Shown here: piece after piece, positions 52,759 to 60,750 of the stretch
How positions within the stretch are numbered: position 1 is the first letter of the stretch
How the letters are laid out: each line of letters opens with the position of its first letter
From: Holophagaceae bacterium
GTDB lineage: Bacteria; Acidobacteriota; Holophagae; Holophagales; Holophagaceae
Length of the DNA stretch: 64,000 bases
NCBI GenBank assembly: GCA_016720465.1
Contig: JADKKO010000004.1
Span: 1,240,001 to 1,304,000 of the forward strand
Direction: 5' to 3'
Notes under the pieces: generated by a model
What the model was told of the DNA's origin: nothing
The model's database searches: none
Seen by the model: the letters and a program-made list of their open reading frames with translations, nothing else
Position numbers and translations under genes: made by a program

Positions 52759-54477
52759 ATGAGTATGAGCAGTTCCACCCTACTAATGCTTCTAGCAACC
52801 TTCCTGCCCCTGCTGGGGGGATTGGCCCTGCTCTTCGTGCCGGACGAGAAGCGGGAGGTCTTCCAGAAGGCCACGGTGGCCATCATGGCCGCCAGCTTCC
52901 TGGTGAGCGTGCCGCTCTGGTTCCAGTACGACCGGGGCAGCGACGCCGTGCAGTTCGCGTACGCCTGCGACTGGATGCCGAGCCTCGGCGTCAAGTTCAG
53001 CGTCGGGATGGACGGCATCTCCCTGCTCCTCTGGCTCCTGACCACGTTCACCGGGCCCATCGCGGCGCTGTGTTCCTGGGGCAACATCGAGGAACGCTGG
53101 AAGGAGTACTACATCTGGCTGCTGGTGCTCCAGACCTCCATGCTCGGCGTCTTCATCACCCAGGACATGTTCCTGTTCTACATCTTCTGGGAAGTGATGC
53201 TGGTGCCCATGTACTTCCTCATCGCCATCTGGGGCGGCCCGCAAAAACTCTACGCGGCGATCAAGCTGTTCCTCTATACGCTGTCGGGTTCGGTGCTGAT
53301 GCTCGTGGCGATCTTCGCCATCTACTTCCTGCAGGCCAAGACCCAGGGAGGCCTGGATGCGGCCGGCCAATGGAAGCCGCTCTACGACTTCAGCATCGAG
53401 AGCTTCCAGAAAATGGCGCCGGTGATCGCCCAGCAGACCAAGACCTTCCAGGTCCTGCTGGCCATGGCCTTCTTCCTGGCCTTCGCCATCAAGGTGCCGA
53501 TGTTCCCGTTCCACACATGGCTGCCGGACGCCCACGTGCAGGCGCCCACGGCGGGTTCCGTGATCCTGGCGGGCATCCTGCTGAAGATGGGCACCTACGG
53601 TTTCGTGCGCTTCCTGCTGCCCATCGTGCCGGACGGGACCAAGGAATTGATGCCCTGGTTCCTGGCCCTGGCGCTCATCGGCGTCATCTACGGCGCCCTG
53701 GTGGCCATGATCCAGAAGGACATGAAGAAGCTGGTCGCCTATTCCTCCGTCAGCCACCTGGGGCTCTGCATGCTGGGCATCTTCGCCTTGAATCCCTGGG
53801 GCCTGAAGGGCGCGATGTTCCAGATGCTGAACCACGGCGTTTCGACGCCGGGACTGTTCCTCGCGGTGGGCATCGTCTACGAGCGCCGCCACACCCGCAT
53901 GATCGCGGATTACGGCGGGCTTTCGAAGACCATGCCCATCTACGCGACCATCTTCATGCTCATGACCATGAGCAGCATCGGGCTCCCGCTGCTGAACGGC
54001 TTCATCGGCGAGGCGACCATCCTGATGGGCACCTTCCAGACCTGGCCCTGGGTGGCGGTGCTGGCCACCTCCGGCATCATCCTGGGCGCCGCCTACATGC
54101 TCTGGATGTTCCAGCGCGTGATGTTCGGACCCATCGCCGAGGTGAACACCAAGATGGCGGACTTGAATTTCCGGGAGATCGCCTATTTCACGCCCCTGAT
54201 CATCGTGGCCGTGTGGATCGGGCTCTATCCCAAACCCTTCATGGACATCATGGACAAGCCCGTCGCCAAACTCGTGCAGCAGGTGCAGCCGGACTTCTAC
54301 AAGGCCGAAGCCCTCGCGGCCAAGCAGGCCGAAGCCGCCAAGGTGGGGATGCGCGCGATGGAAGCGCCGGAGGCCAAGGAGCATGAAGCCGCTCCCGCCG
54401 GACATGGCGCCACGCCCGAAGCAACCACCGCCAAGCCCGGCGAAGCGGCGCATGCGGCGCCCGGCGGAGGCCACTGA
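52759..54477 (+). CDS. nuoM: NADH-quinone oxidoreductase subunit M
   Basis: A 572-residue antiporter-like subunit. Motifs are FYIFWEVMLVPMYFLIAIWGG (with the key Glu), KVPMFPFHTWLPDAHVQAPT and YSSVSHLGLCMLGI. The C-terminus carries an Ala/Glu/His-rich tail of about 60 residues beyond the last helix (from about KAEALAAKQAEAAK on), which is not typical. The ATG at 52759 follows TTTGGAG; an upstream TTG in frame adds four residues only. Its stop shares a base with the nuoN start. Confidence 0.96.
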   Translation: MSMSSSTLLMLLATFLPLLGGLALLFVPDEKREVFQKATVAIMAASFLVSVPLWFQYDRGSDAVQFAYACDWMPSLGVKFSVGMDGISLLLWLLTTFTGPIAALCSWGNIEERWKEYYIWLLVLQTSMLGVFITQDMFLFYIFWEVMLVPMYFLIAIWGGPQKLYAAIKLFLYTLSGSVLMLVAIFAIYFLQAKTQGGLDAAGQWKPLYDFSIESFQKMAPVIAQQTKTFQVLLAMAFFLAFAIKVPMFPFHTWLPDAHVQAPTAGSVILAGILLKMGTYGFVRFLLPIVPDGTKELMPWFLALALIGVIYGALVAMIQKDMKKLVAYSSVSHLGLCMLGIFALNPWGLKGAMFQMLNHGVSTPGLFLAVGIVYERRHTRMIADYGGLSKTMPIYATIFMLMTMSSIGLPLLNGFIGEATILMGTFQTWPWVAVLATSGIILGAAYMLWMFQRVMFGPIAEVNTKMADLNFREIAYFTPLIIVAVWIGLYPKPFMDIMDKPVAKLVQQVQPDFYKAEALAAKQAEAAKVGMRAMEAPEAKEHEAAPAGHGATPEATTAKPGEAAHAAPGGGH

Positions 54478-56000
54478 TGCCAGCGCCTTCCTTCGCGACG
54501 GGGCTATGGGCAAACCTCAGCCAGGACATCCACTACATCTGGCCCCATATCCTTCTGATGCTCTCGGGGCTGCTGATGCTGTGGCCCCTGGACACCTGGC
54601 TGCTGCCATGGACCAAAGCGGAAAAGCACAAGTGGGCCATCCCGACCATGGCGATCCTCCTGGTTTCGCTCCTGCTGGCCATCTACACCCCCAACGGGCT
54701 CGGCTTCTCCGCCATGTACAAGGTCGATGGCCTGGCCAAAGGCTTCCAGGTGCTCTGCATCCTGGCCTCGATCTTCGCGGTGATGCTCAGCCAGAAGGTG
54801 CTGGGCGACCTCGTGGAGCACACGGCGGAATACTACGCGCTGATCCTGTTCGCCACCAGCGGCATGCTCTTCATGTGCGGGGCCGTGGACCTGGTGACCA
54901 TCTACTTCTCCATCGAGCTTATGGCGCTCTGCATCTACATCCTCGTGGCCTACCTGCGCAACCAGGAGCGCGGCATCGAGGCCGGCATGAAGTACTTCCT
55001 GCTGGGCGCGTTCTCCAGCGGCATCCTGCTTTACGGCATCTCGCTGCTCTTCGCCGCGGCTGGAGGCGTCACCACCAACCTGACGGAACTGAACCAGAAG
55101 CTGGCCGTGGTCTCCCAGGACAAGAGCCTGCTGGTCTATTCCGGCGCCCTGATGGTGCTGGTGGGCCTCTGCTTCAAGGTCGCGGCGGTGCCCTTCCACA
55201 TGTGGTCGCCGGACGTCTACGACGGATCCCCGACGCCCGTGACGGCCTGGCTGGCGACCGCGCCCAAGGCCGCGTCCCTGGCCGTGTTCCTGCGGATCTT
55301 CGGCACGGGCTTCCACAGCATTTCCTATGATTGGGAAGCTCCGCTGATGGCCATCTGCGCCGCCAGCATGATCCTGGGCAATGTGGCGGCCATCCGGCAG
55401 CAGGGCATGAAGCGGCTGCTGGCCTATTCCTCCATCGCCCATGTGGGCTACATGCTGCTGGGGGTCCTGTGCAAGGACGCCCAGGCCGGGGCCCAGGCGG
55501 TCTGGCTCTACATGCTGCTGTACCTCTTCATGAACACCGGGGCCTTCGCGGTGGTCATCTACCTTCAGGGCAAGAACGAAGGCGAGCGCATCGAGGATTT
55601 CAGCGGCATGGGCAAGCGCCATCCGGTGCTCGCCTTTTCCATGCTCGTCTTCCTGTTGAGCCTGGCGGGCATCCCGCCCTTCATCGGGTTTTTCGGGAAG
55701 TTCTACATCTTCCTGCTGGCTGTCCAGCAGGGCTACACCACCCTGGTGGTGATCGCGCTGCTCACCTCCGCCGTCAGCGCCTTTTACTACCTGGAAGTGG
55801 TCAAGCACATGTACTTCAAGGAACCCGTGGAAGGCGAGGCGGCGCCCATGGACTCCTATTCCAGGTTCCTCATCGGCGCTACCTGCGCCATCGTGCTCGT
55901 CGGAACGGCCTTCGGCCCCCAGTTGCTGAGGTGGACCGACGACATCCGCTGGTTCGAGAAGGAAGCGCCCGCCGCTGTGATGGTGTTTCCGAACAAATAA
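54477..56000 (+). CDS. nuoN: NADH-quinone oxidoreductase subunit N
   Basis: A 507-residue antiporter-like subunit with about fourteen helices. It has YFSIELMALCIYILVAY, KVAAVPFHMWSPDVYDGSPT and YSSIAHVGYMLLGVL. The TGATG overlap with nuoM fixes the ATG. It ends the nuo operon and is followed by an intrinsic terminator. Confidence 0.96.
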   Translation: MPAPSFATGLWANLSQDIHYIWPHILLMLSGLLMLWPLDTWLLPWTKAEKHKWAIPTMAILLVSLLLAIYTPNGLGFSAMYKVDGLAKGFQVLCILASIFAVMLSQKVLGDLVEHTAEYYALILFATSGMLFMCGAVDLVTIYFSIELMALCIYILVAYLRNQERGIEAGMKYFLLGAFSSGILLYGISLLFAAAGGVTTNLTELNQKLAVVSQDKSLLVYSGALMVLVGLCFKVAAVPFHMWSPDVYDGSPTPVTAWLATAPKAASLAVFLRIFGTGFHSISYDWEAPLMAICAASMILGNVAAIRQQGMKRLLAYSSIAHVGYMLLGVLCKDAQAGAQAVWLYMLLYLFMNTGAFAVVIYLQGKNEGERIEDFSGMGKRHPVLAFSMLVFLLSLAGIPPFIGFFGKFYIFLLAVQQGYTTLVVIALLTSAVSAFYYLEVVKHMYFKEPVEGEAAPMDSYSRFLIGATCAIVLVGTAFGPQLLRWTDDIRWFEKEAPAAVMVFPNK

Positions 56001-56022
56001 TCCCAGAGGAATTTAAACTCGG

Positions 56023-56052
56023 AAGCGCGGGAGGCTGCCCCGCGCTTTTTTT
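56023..56052 (+). terminator. Intrinsic terminator of the nuo operon
   Basis: AAGCGCGGG (56023-56031) pairs with CCCGCGCTT (56039-56047) over a seven-base loop, and a run of seven T ends at 56052. It lies 22 bp after nuoN and separates nuo from the ATP synthase genes. Confidence 0.93.
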
Positions 56053-56072
56053 CAAGCGGCAGGGAGAACCCA

Positions 56073-56354
56073 ATGCCAAGGCTCAAGCCCGCAGGCACTC
56101 CCGGGGAACGCGCCCTGTGGGGGGATCTCATTTCCCTGGGCATGGTCTTCCCCATCGCCATCTGCCTGGGCTATTTCATCGGCCGCTGGGTGGGCGGGTA
56201 TTTCGGCCACGCCTACGGAGGCGGCCTCTGGGGCCTCGCCTGGGGCATCGCCACGGGCTTCTACGAGCTCTACAAGGTGAGCGTGAGGCTGTCGAAAACC
56301 AAGCCGCCCGCCGCCGAGCCACCCAAGGACGACGAGGACCGCCATGAACCCTGA
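56073..56354 (+). CDS. AtpZ/AtpI-type F0F1 ATP synthase accessory protein
   Basis: A 93-residue protein with two helices (ISLGMVFPIAICLGYFIG and GLWGLAWGIATGFYELYKV). This is the layout of the small AtpZ/"putative F0F1-ATPase subunit" family found upstream of atp genes, thought to be linked to Mg/Ca transport or assembly. The ATG is preceded by CAGGGAGAA. Its stop overlaps the next gene by 11 bp. It lies just behind the nuo terminator. Confidence 0.8.
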   Translation: MPRLKPAGTPGERALWGDLISLGMVFPIAICLGYFIGRWVGGYFGHAYGGGLWGLAWGIATGFYELYKVSVRLSKTKPPAAEPPKDDEDRHEP

Positions 56355-56760
56355 GGACAGGGGCAAGGTGGCAGATCCAGGCTCCGGGACTCTTGTGGCC
56401 ATCGGCCGGATCCAATGGCTCCTGGTGGTCCCAGGCGCAGCGGCCTGGGCGTTCAGGGGCCGGAACGCGGTCCTTGCCTTCTTGGTGGGGAGCTTGGTTT
56501 CCATGGCCTTCTGGAGCCTCCACCGGATCATTGTGGCGAAGATGCTCACGCCCAAGGTGCGGCTGCGCTGGTTCTACGGCTTCCTCACCCTGGTGAAACT
56601 GGCGTTGATCGTGCTCTGTTTGCGTGGGATGATGGTGATCGTGCCTCAGGAAGGGTTCCCCATGGCGACGGGCCTCATGCTCTTCGTCGCGGCAATTCTC
56701 CTGGTGGCCGGATGGCAGGCTGTGGCCTCGTTCCGAAAGCCCAAGCTTCCCCACGACTGA
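56344..56760 (+). CDS. ATP synthase subunit I-like membrane protein
   Basis: A 138-residue protein with four helices, for example AVLAFLVGSLVSMAFWSLHRII and ALIVLCLRGMMVI. Length, helix number and place before atpB fit the ATP synthase I chain (AtpI), which helps assemble the c ring. Sequence conservation in the family is low, so the call rests mainly on context. It overlaps the gene before and stands 24 bp before atpB. Confidence 0.68.
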   Translation: MNPEDRGKVADPGSGTLVAIGRIQWLLVVPGAAAWAFRGRNAVLAFLVGSLVSMAFWSLHRIIVAKMLTPKVRLRWFYGFLTLVKLALIVLCLRGMMVIVPQEGFPMATGLMLFVAAILLVAGWQAVASFRKPKLPHD

Positions 56761-56784
56761 GCGGCCTTCTCCCCAGGAATCAGA

Positions 56785-57510
56785 ATGGAACACCACGCAT
56801 CAGAACTCGCCAAATTCCTGACCAGCGTGCTGGGGTTGTCCCGCCATGCCTGGGGATCCTTCATGGACGGCGCGCCCATGTCGTTCATCGAGCGCTATGA
56901 CTACCTGCTGAACGCCATCCTGGCGGCCATCACCACCATGATCATCGTGTCCGTGGTGAAGAAGAACCGCATTCCCGGACCCATGCAGCAGGTGCTGGAG
57001 TTCGTGACCACCGGGCTCCGCAGCCTCGTGTCGGACAACATCCACCACCACCCGGACAATTACCTGCCCTTCATCGGAACCCTGGCGCTCTTCGTGTTCC
57101 TGAACAATTTCTTCGGCCTGATCCCCGGCCTGAGCCCCGGCACGGCCAACTGGAACGTGACCCTGGCCCTGGCCCTGCTGGTGTTCGCCTACTACAACTT
57201 CCACGGCATGAAGGAGAAGGGCTTCTTCAAGTACTGGGCGCATTTCGCCGGCCCCATCTGGTGGCTGGCTCCCCTGATGTTCCCGCTGGAGATCCTGGGC
57301 CTTCTTTCCCGCAATCTGAGCCACTCCCTGCGGCTTTTCGGCAACATCGCCGGCGAGCACATCGTGGCGGGAATCTTCTTCGGCCTGCTGCCCATCCTGT
57401 TGCCGGTGCCCTTGATGGTCATGGGTCTTTTCTTCGGCCTCATCCAGGCTTTCGTGTTCACGATGCTGGCGACCATCTACCTTTCGGGCGCCGTGGCCCA
57501 CGACCATTAA
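56785..57510 (+). CDS. atpB: ATP synthase F0 subunit a
   Basis: A 241-residue membrane stator subunit. The essential Arg is in NLSHSLRLFGNIAGEH and the later proton-path part in FFGLIQAFVFTMLATIYL. The N-terminus MEHHASELAKFLTSVLG is cytoplasmic or periplasmic helix. PFIGTLALFVFLNNFFGLIPG is the usual early segment. It precedes atpE on the same strand. Confidence 0.96.
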   Translation: MEHHASELAKFLTSVLGLSRHAWGSFMDGAPMSFIERYDYLLNAILAAITTMIIVSVVKKNRIPGPMQQVLEFVTTGLRSLVSDNIHHHPDNYLPFIGTLALFVFLNNFFGLIPGLSPGTANWNVTLALALLVFAYYNFHGMKEKGFFKYWAHFAGPIWWLAPLMFPLEILGLLSRNLSHSLRLFGNIAGEHIVAGIFFGLLPILLPVPLMVMGLFFGLIQAFVFTMLATIYLSGAVAHDH

Positions 57511-57592
57511 GGCGGGAACCACCCGCGCTTCCTCGCTTCACCACCTGGGCAACGGGATTCCGAACCCCGCACCCTCTTTTCTGGAGACTTCC

Positions 57593-57892
57593 ATGAAGAA
57601 GTTCCTCACCACCGCCTTCCTCTTCACGCTAGCGACCATGGCGTTCGCCCAGGCCGCGGGTCCCGTGGCCGCTGAGTCCTGGACCTCGGGCCGGTTCCTG
57701 GCCCACCTTTCCCTCGCCATCGCGGCCGCAGGTTGCGGACTGGGCCAGGGCAAGGCCGTGTCCGCCGCCTGCGAAGGCATCGCCCGCAATCCCCAGGCCG
57801 CCGGCGACATCCGCACCACGATGATCATCGGCCTGGCCCTCATCGAGGCGCTGGTGATCTACGCCCTGGTGGCCGCGTTCGCCATCAAGTAA
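57593..57892 (+). CDS. atpE: ATP synthase F0 subunit c, with signal-like N-terminus
   Basis: A 99-residue c subunit. A signal-peptide-like stretch (MKKFLTTAFLFTLATMAFA) precedes the mature two-helix hairpin, a feature of some acidobacteria and delta-proteobacteria. The loop is EGIARNPQAAGD and the ion-binding Glu is E85 in GLALIEALVIYALV. The residues after E85 (ALV) do not suggest a sodium-type site, so protons are the likely ion. It is the last gene of this unit; F1 and the b and delta subunits are not in the window. Confidence 0.95.
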   Translation: MKKFLTTAFLFTLATMAFAQAAGPVAAESWTSGRFLAHLSLAIAAAGCGLGQGKAVSAACEGIARNPQAAGDIRTTMIIGLALIEALVIYALVAAFAIK

Positions 57893-57918
57893 ACCTAGCG
57901 TTGGTTCATTTGTTTCAC

Positions 57919-57946
57919 AACGGGGCGCATTCGCGCCCCGTTTTTT
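57919..57946 (+). terminator. Intrinsic terminator of atpE
   Basis: CGGGGCGC (57921-57928), loop ATTC, GCGCCCCG (57933-57940), then six T. AA before the stem extends the pairing. It closes the atpB-atpE unit. Confidence 0.94.
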
Positions 57947-57972
57947 AGATACCGCATTACACTAAGGCGCCC

Positions 57973-59136
57973 ATGGCCCGCGTTTCGTTCTTTCCACTTC
58001 CGCCGGAAGCCACCCGTGTGATCCTTGGGGGCGAGTCCTCCATCGACATGGCCGGCCTGAACCTTCCTGACCACCGCTCGGCTCGGGGGTTTGCCAGGAA
58101 TTATGGCTATGACCTGGACAATCCCGCCCAGAGGGCCCATGTGGTCCAGGTCTACGGGAATGCCATGGAGTTCCTGGGGGGAACGATCCTCGAAGGGGAA
58201 CTGGCGGCCATTCCCTTGGAGATCCGGGAGCTGAGGGATCCAGAGGACCTCCTGGTCTGGGCCTCGCGGCGCCCCCAGGACCCGCTTTCCCATTGGGCCT
58301 GCGTCGTGCTCAGGGTGATGCACACGCTCTTCCACATCGACCACAATGTGAACTTGCGGAATCTCAAGGACATCCAGGCCCAGGTCTTCGAACCCTACGA
58401 CCGTTTCCTGGTGGCGCTGGACGACGGAACCTGGGCGCTGCGCGGCGACTACGAGGTGCCGCTGGTGGCGGCGGAGCGCAAGCAGAACAAGGACCGGACC
58501 TCCATGCTTCTGAAAATGCTCCACAAGCCTGAAAACGTGGCGGAGACCATCTACGACCAGATCGGAATGCGCTTTGTGGCCCAGGACCGGCTGGGGGTCC
58601 TGCTGGTGATCCGGTTTCTGCTGGACCACCATGTGATCATGCCGACCCATATCAAGCCTTCCCGAAGCCGGAACCTGCTGGTGGACATGGAGGCGCTCCA
58701 GGCCTGGACGGCCGGATTGCCCGAAGGATATGCCATTCCGGCCGTGGGAAGCCCCGAACGGGACGCCATTTGCGCCCGGCTGACGCCCCAAACCCGGGCG
58801 GAGGGCGGCAATCCCTTCACGAGCCGGGATTACAAAGCGGTGCAGATCACCGTCAGGACCTTGATCCGCCTGCCCAATCCTGCGGTGGCGGTCCTGGAGA
58901 AGATTTCAAAGAGCCTTGCACCCGGCGATGCCACCCGCGTTAAGATTCCTCAGTTGATCCAAGAGCAGGAAGAGTTTACGTTTTTCTTCGCACACGAAGT
59001 CCAAGTCATGGAACCATCCGGGTTTCAAAGCGCGCGGTCGGGACCCGCCTCCCACGGCGAATACAAACAGCGCCAGCGCGATGCAGTTCGAAAACGAGTA
59101 CTGAGAGGAATCAAATTGGAGGAAGCGCCATGTTGA
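57973..59136 (+). CDS. Uncharacterised protein with RelA/SpoT-like nucleotidyltransferase features
   Basis: A 387-residue soluble protein, probably of the uncharacterised family annotated TIGR04552. Parts resemble the RelA/SpoT synthetase fold in the right order: DRTSMLLKMLHKPENV (about 174-189), like the Lys/Arg-rich ATP-binding segment; DQIGMRF (195-201), like DliGiR with the metal Asp D195; DYKAVQI (286-292), like YrSiH; HEVQV (341-345), like EiQiRT with E342; and SHGEYK (360-365), like aaHwrYK. If real, it may make or bind (p)ppGpp or a related nucleotide. No HD hydrolase domain is present. It overlaps the STAS gene by 7 bp, so it is coupled to that regulator. Confidence 0.55.
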   Translation: MARVSFFPLPPEATRVILGGESSIDMAGLNLPDHRSARGFARNYGYDLDNPAQRAHVVQVYGNAMEFLGGTILEGELAAIPLEIRELRDPEDLLVWASRRPQDPLSHWACVVLRVMHTLFHIDHNVNLRNLKDIQAQVFEPYDRFLVALDDGTWALRGDYEVPLVAAERKQNKDRTSMLLKMLHKPENVAETIYDQIGMRFVAQDRLGVLLVIRFLLDHHVIMPTHIKPSRSRNLLVDMEALQAWTAGLPEGYAIPAVGSPERDAICARLTPQTRAEGGNPFTSRDYKAVQITVRTLIRLPNPAVAVLEKISKSLAPGDATRVKIPQLIQEQEEFTFFFAHEVQVMEPSGFQSARSGPASHGEYKQRQRDAVRKRVLRGIKLEEAPC

Positions 59137-59468
59137 ACATCCAGGCCCGCCAAGAGGGTAACGCCGCGATCGTGACCATCCAGGGCAAGGTGAACTTCGA
59201 GGTGACGGCCCAGTTGCGGGACGTGATCCGGGACACGGTGGCGCAGCAGCAGCCCAAGCTCCTGGTCATCAACCTGGAAGGAGTGAGCTTCATTGATTCC
59301 TCCGGGCTCGGCCTCCTGGTGGCCGCGCGCAACAGCGTGGACAAGAGCAGCGGCAAGCTCCACCTCTGCGGCCTTCCGGCCCAGGTCAAGAAGACCTTCG
59401 ACCAGACCAATCTCACCAACTACTTTTCGATCTTCACGACCGAGCAGGACGCCTTGAGAGGCGCATGA
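59130..59468 (+). CDS. STAS-domain anti-sigma factor antagonist
   Basis: A 112-residue single-domain protein of the SpoIIAA/RsbV family. The phosphorylation site is in VSFIDSSGLGLLVAAR. Unphosphorylated STAS proteins bind an anti-sigma kinase and free a sigma factor; phosphorylation stops this. The start ATG lies within the end of the gene before it. The phosphatase that could dephosphorylate it is encoded 88 bp downstream. No anti-sigma kinase (RsbW-like) or sigma gene is in the window. Confidence 0.92.
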   Translation: MLNIQARQEGNAAIVTIQGKVNFEVTAQLRDVIRDTVAQQQPKLLVINLEGVSFIDSSGLGLLVAARNSVDKSSGKLHLCGLPAQVKKTFDQTNLTNYFSIFTTEQDALRGA

Positions 59469-59556
59469 TCCGCCGCGGGATCCCCCAGATGCGTCCGTTC
59501 GCCCATCCAGTGCTGGTTCCGCACTGATCCACCTTCAGCCCCGGAGCATTTCAAGC

Positions 59557-60714
59557 ATGAGCAAGGGCGTGGTGCTGGTGGTGGATGACGAGCCTCCCAT
59601 CCGGGACATCCTGAGCTTCTACCTGAAACGATCGGACTACCAGGTGCTCGTTGCGGAGAATGGCGTCCGCGGGCTGGAGGAGATGGGCAAGCTCCAGCCG
59701 GACCTCATCATCTCGGATCTGCGGATGCCCGAAATGGCGGGGGACGATTTCTGCCGCCAGGTGAAATCCAACGCGGCCACCAAGGACATCTATTTCATGC
59801 TGGTCTCGGCCCTGGACGGCAGCATGAGCAAGATCGGCGGCCTGAACATCGGCGCCGACGACATGATCTCGAAGCCCTTCCACGCGCAGGAAGTGATGGC
59901 GAAGGTGGACAGCGCCTTCCGCATCATCGCCATGCAGAATGAGATCAAGCGCCAGAACGTGGTGCTGCGGGAATTCCAGGACCGGGTGAACGGGGAGATG
60001 GAGCTGGCGGCCCGCCTGCAGATGGGCCTGCTGCCGGTGCTCCCCGGCGTGGCGCCGGGCATCCAATACACCCACCGCTACCTCCCCGCTGAGGGCATCG
60101 GCGGCGACATCTACGCCATCGCGCCCCTGCCGGACGGCAGCACGGCCATGATGATCGCCGATGTCAGCGGGCATGGCGTGACGGCGGCCCTGATCTCCTC
60201 CATGGTGAAGACGTCCTTCGAGAGCCACCTGCGCCTGAGCCTGGATCCCCATGCCTGGGCCGTGGGCATGAACCAGGATCTTTCGCGGAACACCCTTGCC
60301 GAGCAGTTCGCGACGGCTTTCCTGGCGCACCTCGACCCCGCCACGGGCGAGATGGCCTACGTGGTGGCAGGCCACCCGGCGCCCTTCAGGATTCCCGCCG
60401 GAGGTGCCGGCAAACCGGAGCAGCTCACCGGCAAGGGGTTCATGCTCGGCATCGACGCGGATCTCCCGTTCAGCTCCCAGCGCGCCTCCTTCCATGCGGG
60501 GGACCGGCTGGTGATGTTCACGGACGGGCTGGAGGAGGTGGAGCGCGAGGACCGCACCTACCTCGGAGAAGAAGGACTCATGGGCTTCTGCTCGGATCTT
60601 CCGGCGGATGCGGAGGAAGCCGCGATGCGGCTCATCACCCAGGTCGAATCCTTCAACGGCCCGGCGGCCTTCAGCGACGATGTAACCTTGGTGGTGGTGG
60701 ACCGGGTGGATTGA
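59557..60714 (+). CDS. Response regulator with PP2C (RsbU/SpoIIE) phosphatase output
   Basis: A 385-residue protein. Residues 1-125 are a receiver domain with the acidic pair D10-D11, the phosphorylated D54 in LIISDLRMPEMAG and the Lys of MISKPFHAQEV. A coiled linker (about 130-155) follows. Then comes a SpoIIE-type phosphatase with GGDIYAIAPLPDGSTAMMIADVSGHG (two motifs), FTDGLEEVE and AFSDDVTLVVVD, which hold the metal-binding Asp residues. This is the layout of regulators that dephosphorylate STAS antagonists. The neighbour upstream is the likely target. The ATG has GGAGC upstream. Confidence 0.93.
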   Translation: MSKGVVLVVDDEPPIRDILSFYLKRSDYQVLVAENGVRGLEEMGKLQPDLIISDLRMPEMAGDDFCRQVKSNAATKDIYFMLVSALDGSMSKIGGLNIGADDMISKPFHAQEVMAKVDSAFRIIAMQNEIKRQNVVLREFQDRVNGEMELAARLQMGLLPVLPGVAPGIQYTHRYLPAEGIGGDIYAIAPLPDGSTAMMIADVSGHGVTAALISSMVKTSFESHLRLSLDPHAWAVGMNQDLSRNTLAEQFATAFLAHLDPATGEMAYVVAGHPAPFRIPAGGAGKPEQLTGKGFMLGIDADLPFSSQRASFHAGDRLVMFTDGLEEVEREDRTYLGEEGLMGFCSDLPADAEEAAMRLITQVESFNGPAAFSDDVTLVVVDRVD

Positions 60715-60750
60715 AACCAGGCTGCCGGGGCGGAACTCCGCTCCCCTGGA

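Noticed and set aside
52792..54513. 573-codon open frame on the minus strand opposite nuoM
   Set aside because: It is antisense to a well-supported gene, with a His/Gln/Arg-rich composition typical of high-GC shadows.
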